Shown: one piece after another, positions 14,690 through 21,075 of the stretch
Layout of the letters: each line of letters starts with the position of its first letter
How positions within the stretch are numbered: the stretch's first letter is position 1
Origin: Alphaproteobacteria bacterium
Lineage (GTDB): Bacteria > Pseudomonadota > Alphaproteobacteria > Micavibrionales > Micavibrionaceae
Direction of reading: 5' to 3'
Length of the DNA: 33,837 nt
NCBI GenBank assembly: GCA_016764775.1
Contig: JAESRE010000005.1
Span: forward strand, 1 to 33,837
The notes under the pieces: model-generated
Database searches by the model: none
What the model was told of the DNA's origin: nothing
Seen by the model: the letters and a program-made list of their open reading frames with translations, nothing else
Translations under genes and position numbers: made by a program

Positions 14690-16057
14690 ATGCGCATTGG
14701 AATGATTGGCACGGGGTATGTTGGTCTGGTTTCCGGTACATGCTTTGCGGAATTCGGAATTGACGTTGTTTGTCTGGACAAGGACGAAGACAAAATCAAG
14801 CGGCTGAAAAACGGCGAAGTGCCGATTTACGAGCCCGGTCTCGATGACCTGATCGCGAAGCAGGTCAAAGCGGAAAGACTCTCTTTTACAACCGATTTGA
14901 AAGAAGCCGTCCACGGCTCCAAGGCGGTCTTTATCGCGGTGGGGACACCCTCACGACGCGGTGACGGTTACGCGGATATGACCTATGTCTACGAAGCCGC
15001 CAAGGAAGTCGCCAGTGTGATGGAAAACTACACACTGATCGTGACTAAATCTACGGTCCCTGTCGGTACGGCTGGCGAAATCAAGGCGATCGTGACGGAC
15101 GAACTGGAAAAGCGCGGACGTTCCGACATTGAATTCGATGTTTGCTCGAACCCTGAATTCTTGCGCGAAGGAGCGGCCATTAATGACTTTATCCGTCCGG
15201 ATCGTGTTGTCATCGGTGTGGAAAGCGAACGTGCGGTTGAAATTATGCGCGACCTTTACCGCCCGCTGTACATCAACGAAACGCCGATGGTCGTCACTAG
15301 CCCTGAAACGGCGGAAACGATCAAATACGCAGCCAATGCGTTTCTGGCAACCAAGATTACGTTCATCAACGAAATTGCCAATCTGTGTGAGCAGACAGGC
15401 GCGAATGTGCAGGAAGTGGCGCGCGGCATCGGGCTTGATGGTCGCATCGGGTCCAAATTTCTGCATGCCGGCCCCGGCTATGGTGGGTCATGCTTCCCGA
15501 AAGATACGTTGGCTTTGACGCAGATCGGTCAGAAATTCGGCGCCCCGCAAAACATCGTCGAGACGGTTGTCTGGGTCAATACCGAACGCCAGAGATCAAT
15601 GGCGCAACGTGTCATTGATGCGTGCGGAGGTGATGTGAAGGGCAAACGCATCGCTGTGCTCGGACTCTCTTTTAAACCGAACACAGACGATATGCGTGAG
15701 TCCCCTGCGTTACAGATTATTCCGTACTTGCAGGATGAAGGTGCGAAGATCGCCGCTTTTGACCCGGTCGCCATGGAGGAAGCGAAGAAGCATCTTGAGG
15801 ATGTCGAGTTTTGCGAAAACTCATACGCTGCCGCCGCGGATGCGGATGCGCTGGTTCTGATCACCGAGTGGAATGAATTCCGCGCCCTGTCGATTTCCCG
15901 ACTGGCCGAGGTGATGAAAACAAAACGCATGATCGACCTGCGCAATATCTACAAACCGGAAATCATGAAAGAACGCGGCTTCCACTACATCTCCGTTGGC
16001 CGCGCCGCTGTCGTGCCGGAACAGGATGTCGAGCTGAAGAAAGTCTCTTCGGCTTAA
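14690..16057 (+). CDS. ugd: UDP-glucose 6-dehydrogenase
   Basis: It oxidises UDP-glucose twice with NAD+ to UDP-glucuronate, a precursor for exopolysaccharide, LPS or capsule. The Rossmann motif GTGYVG is at residues 7-12. Also present are EVPIYEPGLDDL (43-54), VCSNPEFLREG (151-161), the catalytic K212/N216 helix (IKYAANAFLATKI) and the nucleophile C268 in GPGYGGSCFPKD. Length 455 is standard. AAGG lies 9 nt before the ATG. It is followed after 9 bp by the CysQ-like gene, so the two form an operon. A GDP-mannose or UDP-ManNAc dehydrogenase is much less likely given the UDP-glucose-type motifs. Confidence 0.95.
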   Translation: MRIGMIGTGYVGLVSGTCFAEFGIDVVCLDKDEDKIKRLKNGEVPIYEPGLDDLIAKQVKAERLSFTTDLKEAVHGSKAVFIAVGTPSRRGDGYADMTYVYEAAKEVASVMENYTLIVTKSTVPVGTAGEIKAIVTDELEKRGRSDIEFDVCSNPEFLREGAAINDFIRPDRVVIGVESERAVEIMRDLYRPLYINETPMVVTSPETAETIKYAANAFLATKITFINEIANLCEQTGANVQEVARGIGLDGRIGSKFLHAGPGYGGSCFPKDTLALTQIGQKFGAPQNIVETVVWVNTERQRSMAQRVIDACGGDVKGKRIAVLGLSFKPNTDDMRESPALQIIPYLQDEGAKIAAFDPVAMEEAKKHLEDVEFCENSYAAAADADALVLITEWNEFRALSISRLAEVMKTKRMIDLRNIYKPEIMKERGFHYISVGRAAVVPEQDVELKKVSSA

Positions 16058-16066
16058 GTTGAACCA

Positions 16067-16918
16067 ATGCAGAAAAACCAAGACCGCTCTCGCGAGGACA
16101 AGCTTCTATCCAGTCCCGAAGCACTTACAAATATCGTGCGCAGGATCGCGATAGATGCAGGCGAGATCATTCACGATTATTACATCCATCTCGACACGTT
16201 GAAAATCGATATAAAGCAGGACGCCTCACCCGTAACCGAGGCTGACCGGGAAGCCGAGAGGTTCATCAAGGCGGCGTTGGAGAAAAATTGCCCTACTGTT
16301 CCAATGATTGGGGAGGAAACCGTGGCCATGAACACGGCGGATACCATCACGGACAAGGACGATTATTTCTGGCTGGTTGACCCGTTGGACGGCACAAAAA
16401 ATTTCATAGAAGGTGGCGAAGAGTTCACTGTGAACATCGCCTTGATAAAAAATCGGCAACCCGTTCTGGGTGTAATCTATGCGCCGATTAAAGAAGAACT
16501 GTACGCAGGATGCGGCGAAGGCACGGCCATACGCTGGACGGCCGAAAGCGGCAGGGATAAGGCGATATCGGTACGGCAGATGCCGAAGCATGGCTTAACG
16601 GTGCTTGCGAGCCAAAGCGCAGGCAGTCAAAACCGTCTCGAAGATTTCCTTGGCCAATTCAAAATCCAGAAGCTCGTCAGAAAGTCGAGCTCGTTAAAAA
16701 TCTGTACGATTGCGGCGGGCAAGGGCGATATCTATGCCCGTTTTGGCCCGACATGTGAATGGGACACTGCCGCGGGCGATGCAATTTTACGTTCTTCGGG
16801 CGGCCTTATCACGGATATGAAAGGTATGCCCCTTGTGTACGGCGGTGAGAATGCAGAATGGTTGAACCCTGAATTTGTCGCAGCGTCGTTTGAATGGTAC
16901 GCGGACGAAGATGCTTAA
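16067..16918 (+). CDS. cysQ: 3'(2'),5'-bisphosphate nucleotidase (CysQ-like, IMPase superfamily)
   Basis: A Mg2+-dependent, lithium-sensitive phosphatase that removes the 3'-phosphate of PAP, a by-product of sulfate assimilation. The superfamily motifs are present: SPVTEADREAER (54-65), GEET with the metal-binding Glu residues (82-85), DPLDGTKNFIEG (105-116; D105 and D108 bind metal), and CEWDTAAGDAIL near the end. The 283 residues include an N-terminal extension of about 20 beyond typical CysQ (~250-265). The start is only weakly supported by ribosome-binding sequence, but the gene is 9 bp behind ugd and probably coupled to it. Inositol monophosphatase activity is possible. Confidence 0.88.
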   Translation: MQKNQDRSREDKLLSSPEALTNIVRRIAIDAGEIIHDYYIHLDTLKIDIKQDASPVTEADREAERFIKAALEKNCPTVPMIGEETVAMNTADTITDKDDYFWLVDPLDGTKNFIEGGEEFTVNIALIKNRQPVLGVIYAPIKEELYAGCGEGTAIRWTAESGRDKAISVRQMPKHGLTVLASQSAGSQNRLEDFLGQFKIQKLVRKSSSLKICTIAAGKGDIYARFGPTCEWDTAAGDAILRSSGGLITDMKGMPLVYGGENAEWLNPEFVAASFEWYADEDA

Positions 16919-17496
16919 AGCCAATTAAGCTTGGCAACGACTTTGCCTATAATTTCAAAATCTCTTTCGAATAATTGTTGCGGCTCGAATGTTTTTGAAT
17001 TGGCCGTAATCTCGATTGTCTTCGGTCGGCTTTCGGGGATCAGGCGGCAAAAACGCACCATGCGGTTATAACCATCGGAAACAAGAAACGGATGTCGCTC
17101 TGTGTTCGGTTTTATGGTGCGGTCAACCATGACGTGCTCGCCTTCCAGAAGCTCGGGCTTCATGAGCGCATCGTTTATGCAGAACGTTTTGTGGGCGCCT
17201 TCGGGCGATTGCGGTTTTTGATGACCTGTAATGCCCTGAGGAATAGACCACCCGTTTGCTGTGCGCGGGCCTTCAGTGTCATTATGCGTGTCGGGCAATC
17301 CTTGCTCGTTTGCGGAGATACCAAGAAAATTAAGGATGCGCACATATTCGATGGCTTTAACCTGTCGTGTGCCGTTCAGGATTTTACTCACGGCCGGCGG
17401 TTCCAAGTTAAGCGCAGTAGCAAGTTCCGCCTTGTTGATATCGGGTCTTTTTTCAAGCTCTTCACAAAGCCAGTCTTTGAGTTGCTGCGCATCCAT
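16915..17496 (-). CDS. XRE/S24-fold repressor with altered catalytic residues
   Basis: 193 residues. The N-terminal helix-turn-helix (residues 5-60) includes KAELATALNLEPPAVSKILNG. The C-terminal half (about 105-190) has the LexA/CI peptidase S24 layout, but the usual Ser of the SM-x-P motif is Leu (NDALMKPELLEG, L111) and the expected Lys of the VKR motif is Arg (MVRFCRL, R148). It therefore probably cannot self-cleave and would be a RecA-insensitive repressor. No Shine-Dalgarno is seen. CATAAT lies 6 nt before the ATG. Two direct repeats just upstream (17532-17575) are likely operators for autoregulation. Its stop overlaps that of the convergent cysQ by 4 bp. Confidence 0.85.
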   Translation of the reverse strand: MDAQQLKDWLCEELEKRPDINKAELATALNLEPPAVSKILNGTRQVKAIEYVRILNFLGISANEQGLPDTHNDTEGPRTANGWSIPQGITGHQKPQSPEGAHKTFCINDALMKPELLEGEHVMVDRTIKPNTERHPFLVSDGYNRMVRFCRLIPESRPKTIEITANSKTFEPQQLFERDFEIIGKVVAKLNWL

Positions 17497-17502
17497 ATTT
17501 CG

Positions 17503-17508
17503 ATTATG
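17503..17508 (-). promoter_or_regulatory. Candidate -10 box of the S24-fold repressor gene
   Basis: CATAAT on the minus strand matches the -10 consensus at 5 of 6 positions and lies 6 nt before the ATG. No good -35 is found at 16-18 bp. The nearest TAGACA is 23 bp upstream, inside the direct repeat. Confidence 0.4.
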
Positions 17509-17531
17509 TCATGCGCCCATAGCCTTAAAAA

Positions 17532-17575
17532 TGTCTAAAAAGGAAATTTACACGGTATTTTGTCTAAAAAAGAAA
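17532..17575. repeat. Two direct repeats, probable operators of the S24-fold repressor
   Basis: TGTCTAAAAAGGAAA (17532-17546) and TGTCTAAAAAAGAAA (17561-17575) are identical at 14 of 15 positions and start 29 bp apart. On the minus strand each ends in TAGACA, one base from the -35 consensus TTGACA. They lie 36 to 79 bp upstream of the repressor gene and nowhere else in the window that I noticed. Confidence 0.55.
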
Positions 17576-17616
17576 CGGGGAATACTCACGTACGTTTCTT
17601 TTCTCAATCCGCAAAG

Positions 17617-18606
17617 TTAGGTCTGTAGATCCGCGTAAATTCTGTAATACGGATTGCTTCCGGGCGGCAGGGCTTCTGACTTCATGAGTGTTGTCGCTTT
17701 TTTCAACGTCATGATGACGCGGGTTCCCTGTCCGTCGTTTATGCTTTCTGTCGAGTAAGAACTCAGTAGTGGTGAGCCGCCAAAATTCTTCTGGGCAGCG
17801 GCAGACCATTGGGCTTCGGGCAGCTCGATAATCAGGATGCGCTCCTGATTGTCCAGATCGATGGTGTAGGCGGTCTTCTTGTTAACGTCCATAACCAACC
17901 TCAACTTGCCGCTGTGCTGGCCGACACGCAGAGACGACACCGTGGCGGCACCTGAACTGTCCACTTTGGGCTGTGGGCTTGGAGCTGGTGCAGGTTTGGG
18001 GGCAACTGTGGGTTCTGGCTCTGGTTGTGGGGGTGGTGTGGCTTCTATATCAGGTTCATCCTGAACCTCGATTTTTGGGCCCGGCGCCAAGGGCATGGGC
18101 GCGGCCGCTGAAGGGGCGGGGGCCGGTTCGTTTTGCAGCAAAATATCAAGCTGCTCGATCAAATCCTGAATATCGGCTTCGACTGCTACGAGTCGTACGA
18201 TTGCAGGTTTGAACGATTCAAACTCCCGCCTTAGATCCAGAACCGCATTTTCCAGACGGTCAAAACGTTGATCTGTATTTGTAATATTCTGGGCAAACAA
18301 ATCATCAACGTTCACACCCTTGGCTTGCAGGGCGGGCAAACCATTGGGGAGTGTCTGGGTTTGGGCTGAAGTTCTGGCACCATTCGGGCGGTCGCCATAG
18401 CTGGGCGGCAGGGCAACCGGAGGGGGGATGGAAAGGGCATTGCCGGAGGTTGTGCTGGCAGATTGTCCTGCAGCTTGGCTTTGGGCGTTATTTTCGGGAG
18501 AGTTTTGGGTAGGGCTGTTTTGTGAGGCACCGGGCACGAGACCGCAGCTTGCGGTGAATCCCGTAAGCAGCATCAAAGTCATGCAAAATACAAATTTTCT
18601 ATTCAT
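17617..18606 (-). CDS. AMIN-domain lipoprotein
   Basis: A lipoprotein signal spans residues 1-21, with TGFTASC as the lipobox (mature Cys21). Next come a Gln/Asn/Ser/Pro-rich linker, a predicted coiled-coil (about 113-160: NTDQRFDRLENAVLDLRREF, then AVEADIQDLIEQLDILLQ), and a Pro/Ala-rich spacer of about 75 residues. The C-terminal AMIN domain (about 225-325) includes SSLRVGQHSGKLRLVMD and ERILIIELPEAQW. AMIN domains bind peptidoglycan and occur in amidases and in secretin partners such as PilQ. The frame stays open for 40 codons upstream to a TTG at 18726, which would add a transmembrane helix, but the lipobox supports the start at 18606. It is divergent from the DUF4402/chaperone genes. Confidence 0.8.
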   Translation of the reverse strand: MNRKFVFCMTLMLLTGFTASCGLVPGASQNSPTQNSPENNAQSQAAGQSASTTSGNALSIPPPVALPPSYGDRPNGARTSAQTQTLPNGLPALQAKGVNVDDLFAQNITNTDQRFDRLENAVLDLRREFESFKPAIVRLVAVEADIQDLIEQLDILLQNEPAPAPSAAAPMPLAPGPKIEVQDEPDIEATPPPQPEPEPTVAPKPAPAPSPQPKVDSSGAATVSSLRVGQHSGKLRLVMDVNKKTAYTIDLDNQERILIIELPEAQWSAAAQKNFGGSPLLSSYSTESINDGQGTRVIMTLKKATTLMKSEALPPGSNPYYRIYADLQT

Positions 18607-18838
18607 ATGGCCCAGAAGTATGCCCCGAGGAACCGAGGCGTGTGCCCAAAGTATAAAAAGCCCAAAAAACGCAGTTACACTTATCAGTGCAATAATAAGC
18701 GTACGGGAGCCCTCAGGGTACGTCAAGCAACGATTCAGCGCTTACTCACAGCTTTATGCACATTATTTCAGGCAATTGGCACGAAATTTGAAAGCTTGAG
18801 AAAGTGGGGTATGTGCTCTAATTTATTGATGACACTTC

Positions 18839-18853
18839 AAGAGGTTTGCGTTG
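18839..18853 (+). promoter_or_regulatory. Ribosome-binding site and TTG start of the first DUF4402 gene
   Basis: AAGAGG (18839-18844) lies 6 nt before TTG 18851. No ATG or GTG is available in this frame before the signal peptide, so TTG is the start. Confidence 0.65.
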
Positions 18854-19315
18854 AATAAGTTTTTTATAGTTTTGCTATCTATCGTTGCTGCTACGGTTTC
18901 CGGTCAGGCTTTGGCCGGGATCACGACCATACAGGCGCTCAGCTTTGGTAACTATGTCGTAGCAAACAACAATTCGGTACAGACAGTAACTGTATCGTTA
19001 AGTGGAAATGTAACGGCATCCTCTGGTTTGCTGGAAATCACCCCCACAGCGCAGCAAGGTATATACGATATCGATGGTCTTACTCCGAACGCTGTCATTG
19101 CAAGTGTGGATGTTACGGCTTTGGGGCCCATGCGCGGCGTGAATATTTCCAATGAATTTACGTTGGGCAGCTTTACTACAAATCATACTAACGCCGACCC
19201 CTCGGGGGTTGCGCGCGTGACTATTGGTGGCACGGCCTCAACCACGGGTAACGGGCTTGGCTATCCGGATCAGACATATACAGCAACCGTAGAAGTCCAG
19301 ATAAACTACTTATAA
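18851..19315 (+). CDS. Secreted DUF4402-type protein, putative fibre subunit 1
   Basis: 154 residues with a signal peptide (1-22, cleavage after ALA). The mature part is all-beta in character and rich in Thr, Val, Asn and Gly: ALSFGNYVVANN, then VTVSLSGNVTASSGLLEI, ending TATVEVQINYL. The LSFG start and the final beta strand fit DUF4402. The last strand has a Tyr at the second-to-last position, as in classical chaperone-usher subunits. It contains no Cys after the signal. The start is TTG. The chaperone gene follows 21 bp downstream, so the two form an operon. I infer that it is secreted and assembled on the surface; the fibre role is not shown by sequence alone. Confidence 0.8.
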   Translation: MNKFFIVLLSIVAATVSGQALAGITTIQALSFGNYVVANNNSVQTVTVSLSGNVTASSGLLEITPTAQQGIYDIDGLTPNAVIASVDVTALGPMRGVNISNEFTLGSFTTNHTNADPSGVARVTIGGTASTTGNGLGYPDQTYTATVEVQINYL

Positions 19316-19323
19316 AATCCAAC

Positions 19324-19330
19324 AGAGGAG
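19324..19330 (+). promoter_or_regulatory. Ribosome-binding site for the GTG start of the chaperone gene
   Basis: AGAGGAG lies 6 nt before GTG 19337 and is a near-ideal Shine-Dalgarno. It fixes the GTG as the start. Confidence 0.7.
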
Positions 19331-19336
19331 CTTGTT

Positions 19337-20149
19337 GTGAAAGACATTTATAAATTGGCGTTCTTAACCTTTTTAACGATTGTGGGGGTTTCAGCTCTTG
19401 CCTTGCCGGCGAAAGCAGAGCTCAGCATCATTCCAACGCGGGTGGTGTTCGAAGACCGGGACAGGTTTGAAGAAGTGGTTCTGCTCAACACCGGCGACGA
19501 AACACGAACTTATGATTTGAGTTGGGAGTTTTTCAGGATGATTGAGGGCAGTTCCAAAAGCTTGCAGGAAAGGGTTGATGGTCCGATTACGGATTTTAAT
19601 CTCTCGAAACATGTCGTTTTTACACCCAGGCGCGTCACACTAGCGCCAAAAGGAAGGCAAAAAATTCGATTGGCGCTCAGACGGCCTGCGGAAGTGCCTC
19701 CTGGTGATTATCGTGCGTATTTACAGTTCAATCCTAACTTAGAGGTGGTGGAAGACAATCAAGATGCAGAGAGCCCATCCGTGGCGGTTAACTTCAGGTA
19801 CAGATTTTCCATTCCTGTGATTTTTCAAGCGGGAGATTTGGACGTAACGGCCAAAATTGAAAATGTCACTTTGGGGCGGAACCAAAAAACCGGAAACCTG
19901 AATGCAAGGATTGTGATTGGCCGAAGCGGAAGAAGCAGTAGTCTTGGATATTTATTCGTTTATGATGGCGAGGGTAAAGTCATTGGTGAAATATCGAATG
20001 CGCATGTTTACCCGGAAGTGAATACTCGGGAGTTTAAGGTGCCGCTGCAGGTGGCTGATATCGCGGGTGACTTTGTAGAGGTGGAATATCGGCATTACGA
20101 CAAGGATAAGAATATTGTTTTCGATAGGCGCAAATTCCCTGTTCAATAA
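19337..20149 (+). CDS. PapD-like periplasmic fimbrial chaperone
   Basis: 270 residues with a signal peptide (1-28, cleavage after AKA). The mature protein has two immunoglobulin-like domains. Domain 1 (about 29-155) starts ELSIIPTRVVFEDRDR, with the conserved Arg that anchors a subunit carboxylate in PapD-type chaperones, and has the TPRRVTLAPKGRQKIRLALR edge-strand block and PPGDYRAYLQF. Domain 2 (about 156-270) runs from SIPVIFQAGDL to DRRKFPVQ. Such chaperones hold fibre subunits by strand donation until they reach an usher. It is in an operon with the first DUF4402 protein. The likely usher is at 21076-24252. The end is marked by a strong terminator. Confidence 0.87.
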   Translation: MKDIYKLAFLTFLTIVGVSALALPAKAELSIIPTRVVFEDRDRFEEVVLLNTGDETRTYDLSWEFFRMIEGSSKSLQERVDGPITDFNLSKHVVFTPRRVTLAPKGRQKIRLALRRPAEVPPGDYRAYLQFNPNLEVVEDNQDAESPSVAVNFRYRFSIPVIFQAGDLDVTAKIENVTLGRNQKTGNLNARIVIGRSGRSSSLGYLFVYDGEGKVIGEISNAHVYPEVNTREFKVPLQVADIAGDFVEVEYRHYDKDKNIVFDRRKFPVQ

Positions 20150-20168
20150 TATGCTATTAAGGCTAAAT

Positions 20169-20195
20169 AAAAAGGCGCTCGGAAGCGCCTTTTTT
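20169..20195. terminator. Bidirectional terminator between the convergent chaperone and DUF4402 genes
   Basis: A perfect 11-bp stem (AAAAAGGCGCT / AGCGCCTTTTT) with tetraloop CGGA has T runs on both strands. It lies 19 bp after the chaperone stop and 24 bp from the stop of the convergent gene. The core GGCGCTCG...AAGCGCC is nearly the same as in the terminator at 5121-5147. Confidence 0.92.
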
Positions 20196-20219
20196 AACTC
20201 TTAATCTCTTCAGGGCTTC

Positions 20220-20813
20220 CTATGGATAAGCGAAGTCCAAAACTACATCAGCGGAATGCGCAGCATCAGCTGGTGAGTTGTTGGCAGTCAATCCAAAGGT
20301 GATTACACCACCGAAGGCAATCGGCTCCGGAGTCGCACCTGCGACCACTGTGATGGTTTCAGTTGCAGCGGCGTTCGTTGGAAAGCTTCCGCTTTCTGTA
20401 GCTGTTTCGTAATCGACTCTTGTTAATGATGCTTCGGCATCTGCAAAGTCTGTAAAGCCGGTTGTGTTGTCAAAATCCATATCCAATACAGATGGAGCTG
20501 GTGTTTCAACAGTTAGAGCACCTTCAGCTGGTGTGCCGCTTACGAATACAAGCTGTGAACCGCCGCCTGTACCGCCCGGTGTGATGGTGTTCGAACCATC
20601 AGTAGACATTGTAAGCGTTGGTGTATCAGTACCGGCAACGACAACAAGGTACGTACCAAATGCCGTACCATTGACAACGTTTGTTGTGATCGCGCTAGAT
20701 GTTGTGATTGATGTTGTTAACGTTTCTTGTTGAGCATAAGCGGGTCCTGCCATTGCAAGTCCGATTACTGTCGCACTTGTCAATGCAAGCGCTTTCAAAG
20801 TTTTGAGTTCCAT
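20220..20813 (-). CDS. Secreted DUF4402-type protein, putative fibre subunit 2
   Basis: 197 residues with a signal peptide (1-27, cleavage after AYA). The mature protein is acidic, extremely rich in Thr, Ala and Ser, and free of Cys. Compared with subunit 1 it has about 18 extra N-terminal residues (QQETLTTSITTSSAITTNVV) before the shared motif GTAFGTYLVV. It ends DVVLDFAYP, again with a second-to-last Tyr. The extension could be a donor strand; that is inference. The ribosome-binding site is the strongest in the locus (AAGGAG, 8 nt before the ATG), which suggests high expression, as for a major subunit. It is convergent with the chaperone and divergent from the usher-like gene. Confidence 0.78.
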   Translation of the reverse strand: MELKTLKALALTSATVIGLAMAGPAYAQQETLTTSITTSSAITTNVVNGTAFGTYLVVVAGTDTPTLTMSTDGSNTITPGGTGGGSQLVFVSGTPAEGALTVETPAPSVLDMDFDNTTGFTDFADAEASLTRVDYETATESGSFPTNAAATETITVVAGATPEPIAFGGVITFGLTANNSPADAAHSADVVLDFAYP

Positions 20814-20918
20814 TAGGCTTCTCCTTTTTGGTCTCGGTTTAAGTCAGTTTTGAAAAACGCAGTGCTTTATTTATTTTAATAAAATTAAGACTACTTCATT
20901 AGTATCACATCAAAACCG

Positions 20919-20933
20919 TTAAATCATTATTAA
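20919..20933. promoter_or_regulatory. CtrA-like motif in the subunit 2 / usher divergent region
   Basis: TTAA-N7-TTAA (20919-20922 and 20930-20933) matches the full consensus recognised by the alphaproteobacterial cell-cycle regulator CtrA. The region is AT-rich, so chance occurrence is possible. Confidence 0.4.
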
Positions 20934-20954
20934 ATTTCATCAGTAAAAGAGCAT

Positions 20955-20978
20955 ATTAAGTGATTTTCTTCACTTAAT
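20955..20978. promoter_or_regulatory. 9-bp dyad in the subunit 2 / usher divergent region
   Basis: ATTAAGTGA and TCACTTAAT form a perfect inverted repeat around TTTTCT. It sits near the middle of the 262-bp spacer between divergent genes, a good place for a shared operator. A second, weaker dyad (CCACA / TGTGG) follows near 20991-21007. Confidence 0.45.
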
Positions 20979-21075
20979 GGCGAATTGTATCCACAGCCTA
21001 TGTGTGGTTAAATATAGGGGAAATGCTTTCTGCGTTATTTTATGTAATCCTGCTTGAAAAAAGACCTTTTTCTAT

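Noticed and set aside
18607-18726. N-terminal extension of the AMIN lipoprotein from TTG 18726, adding a membrane helix
   Set aside because: The internal ATG 18606 begins a textbook lipoprotein signal with lipobox TASC. The extension would bury it, and TTGACG at the TTG looks more like a -35 box.
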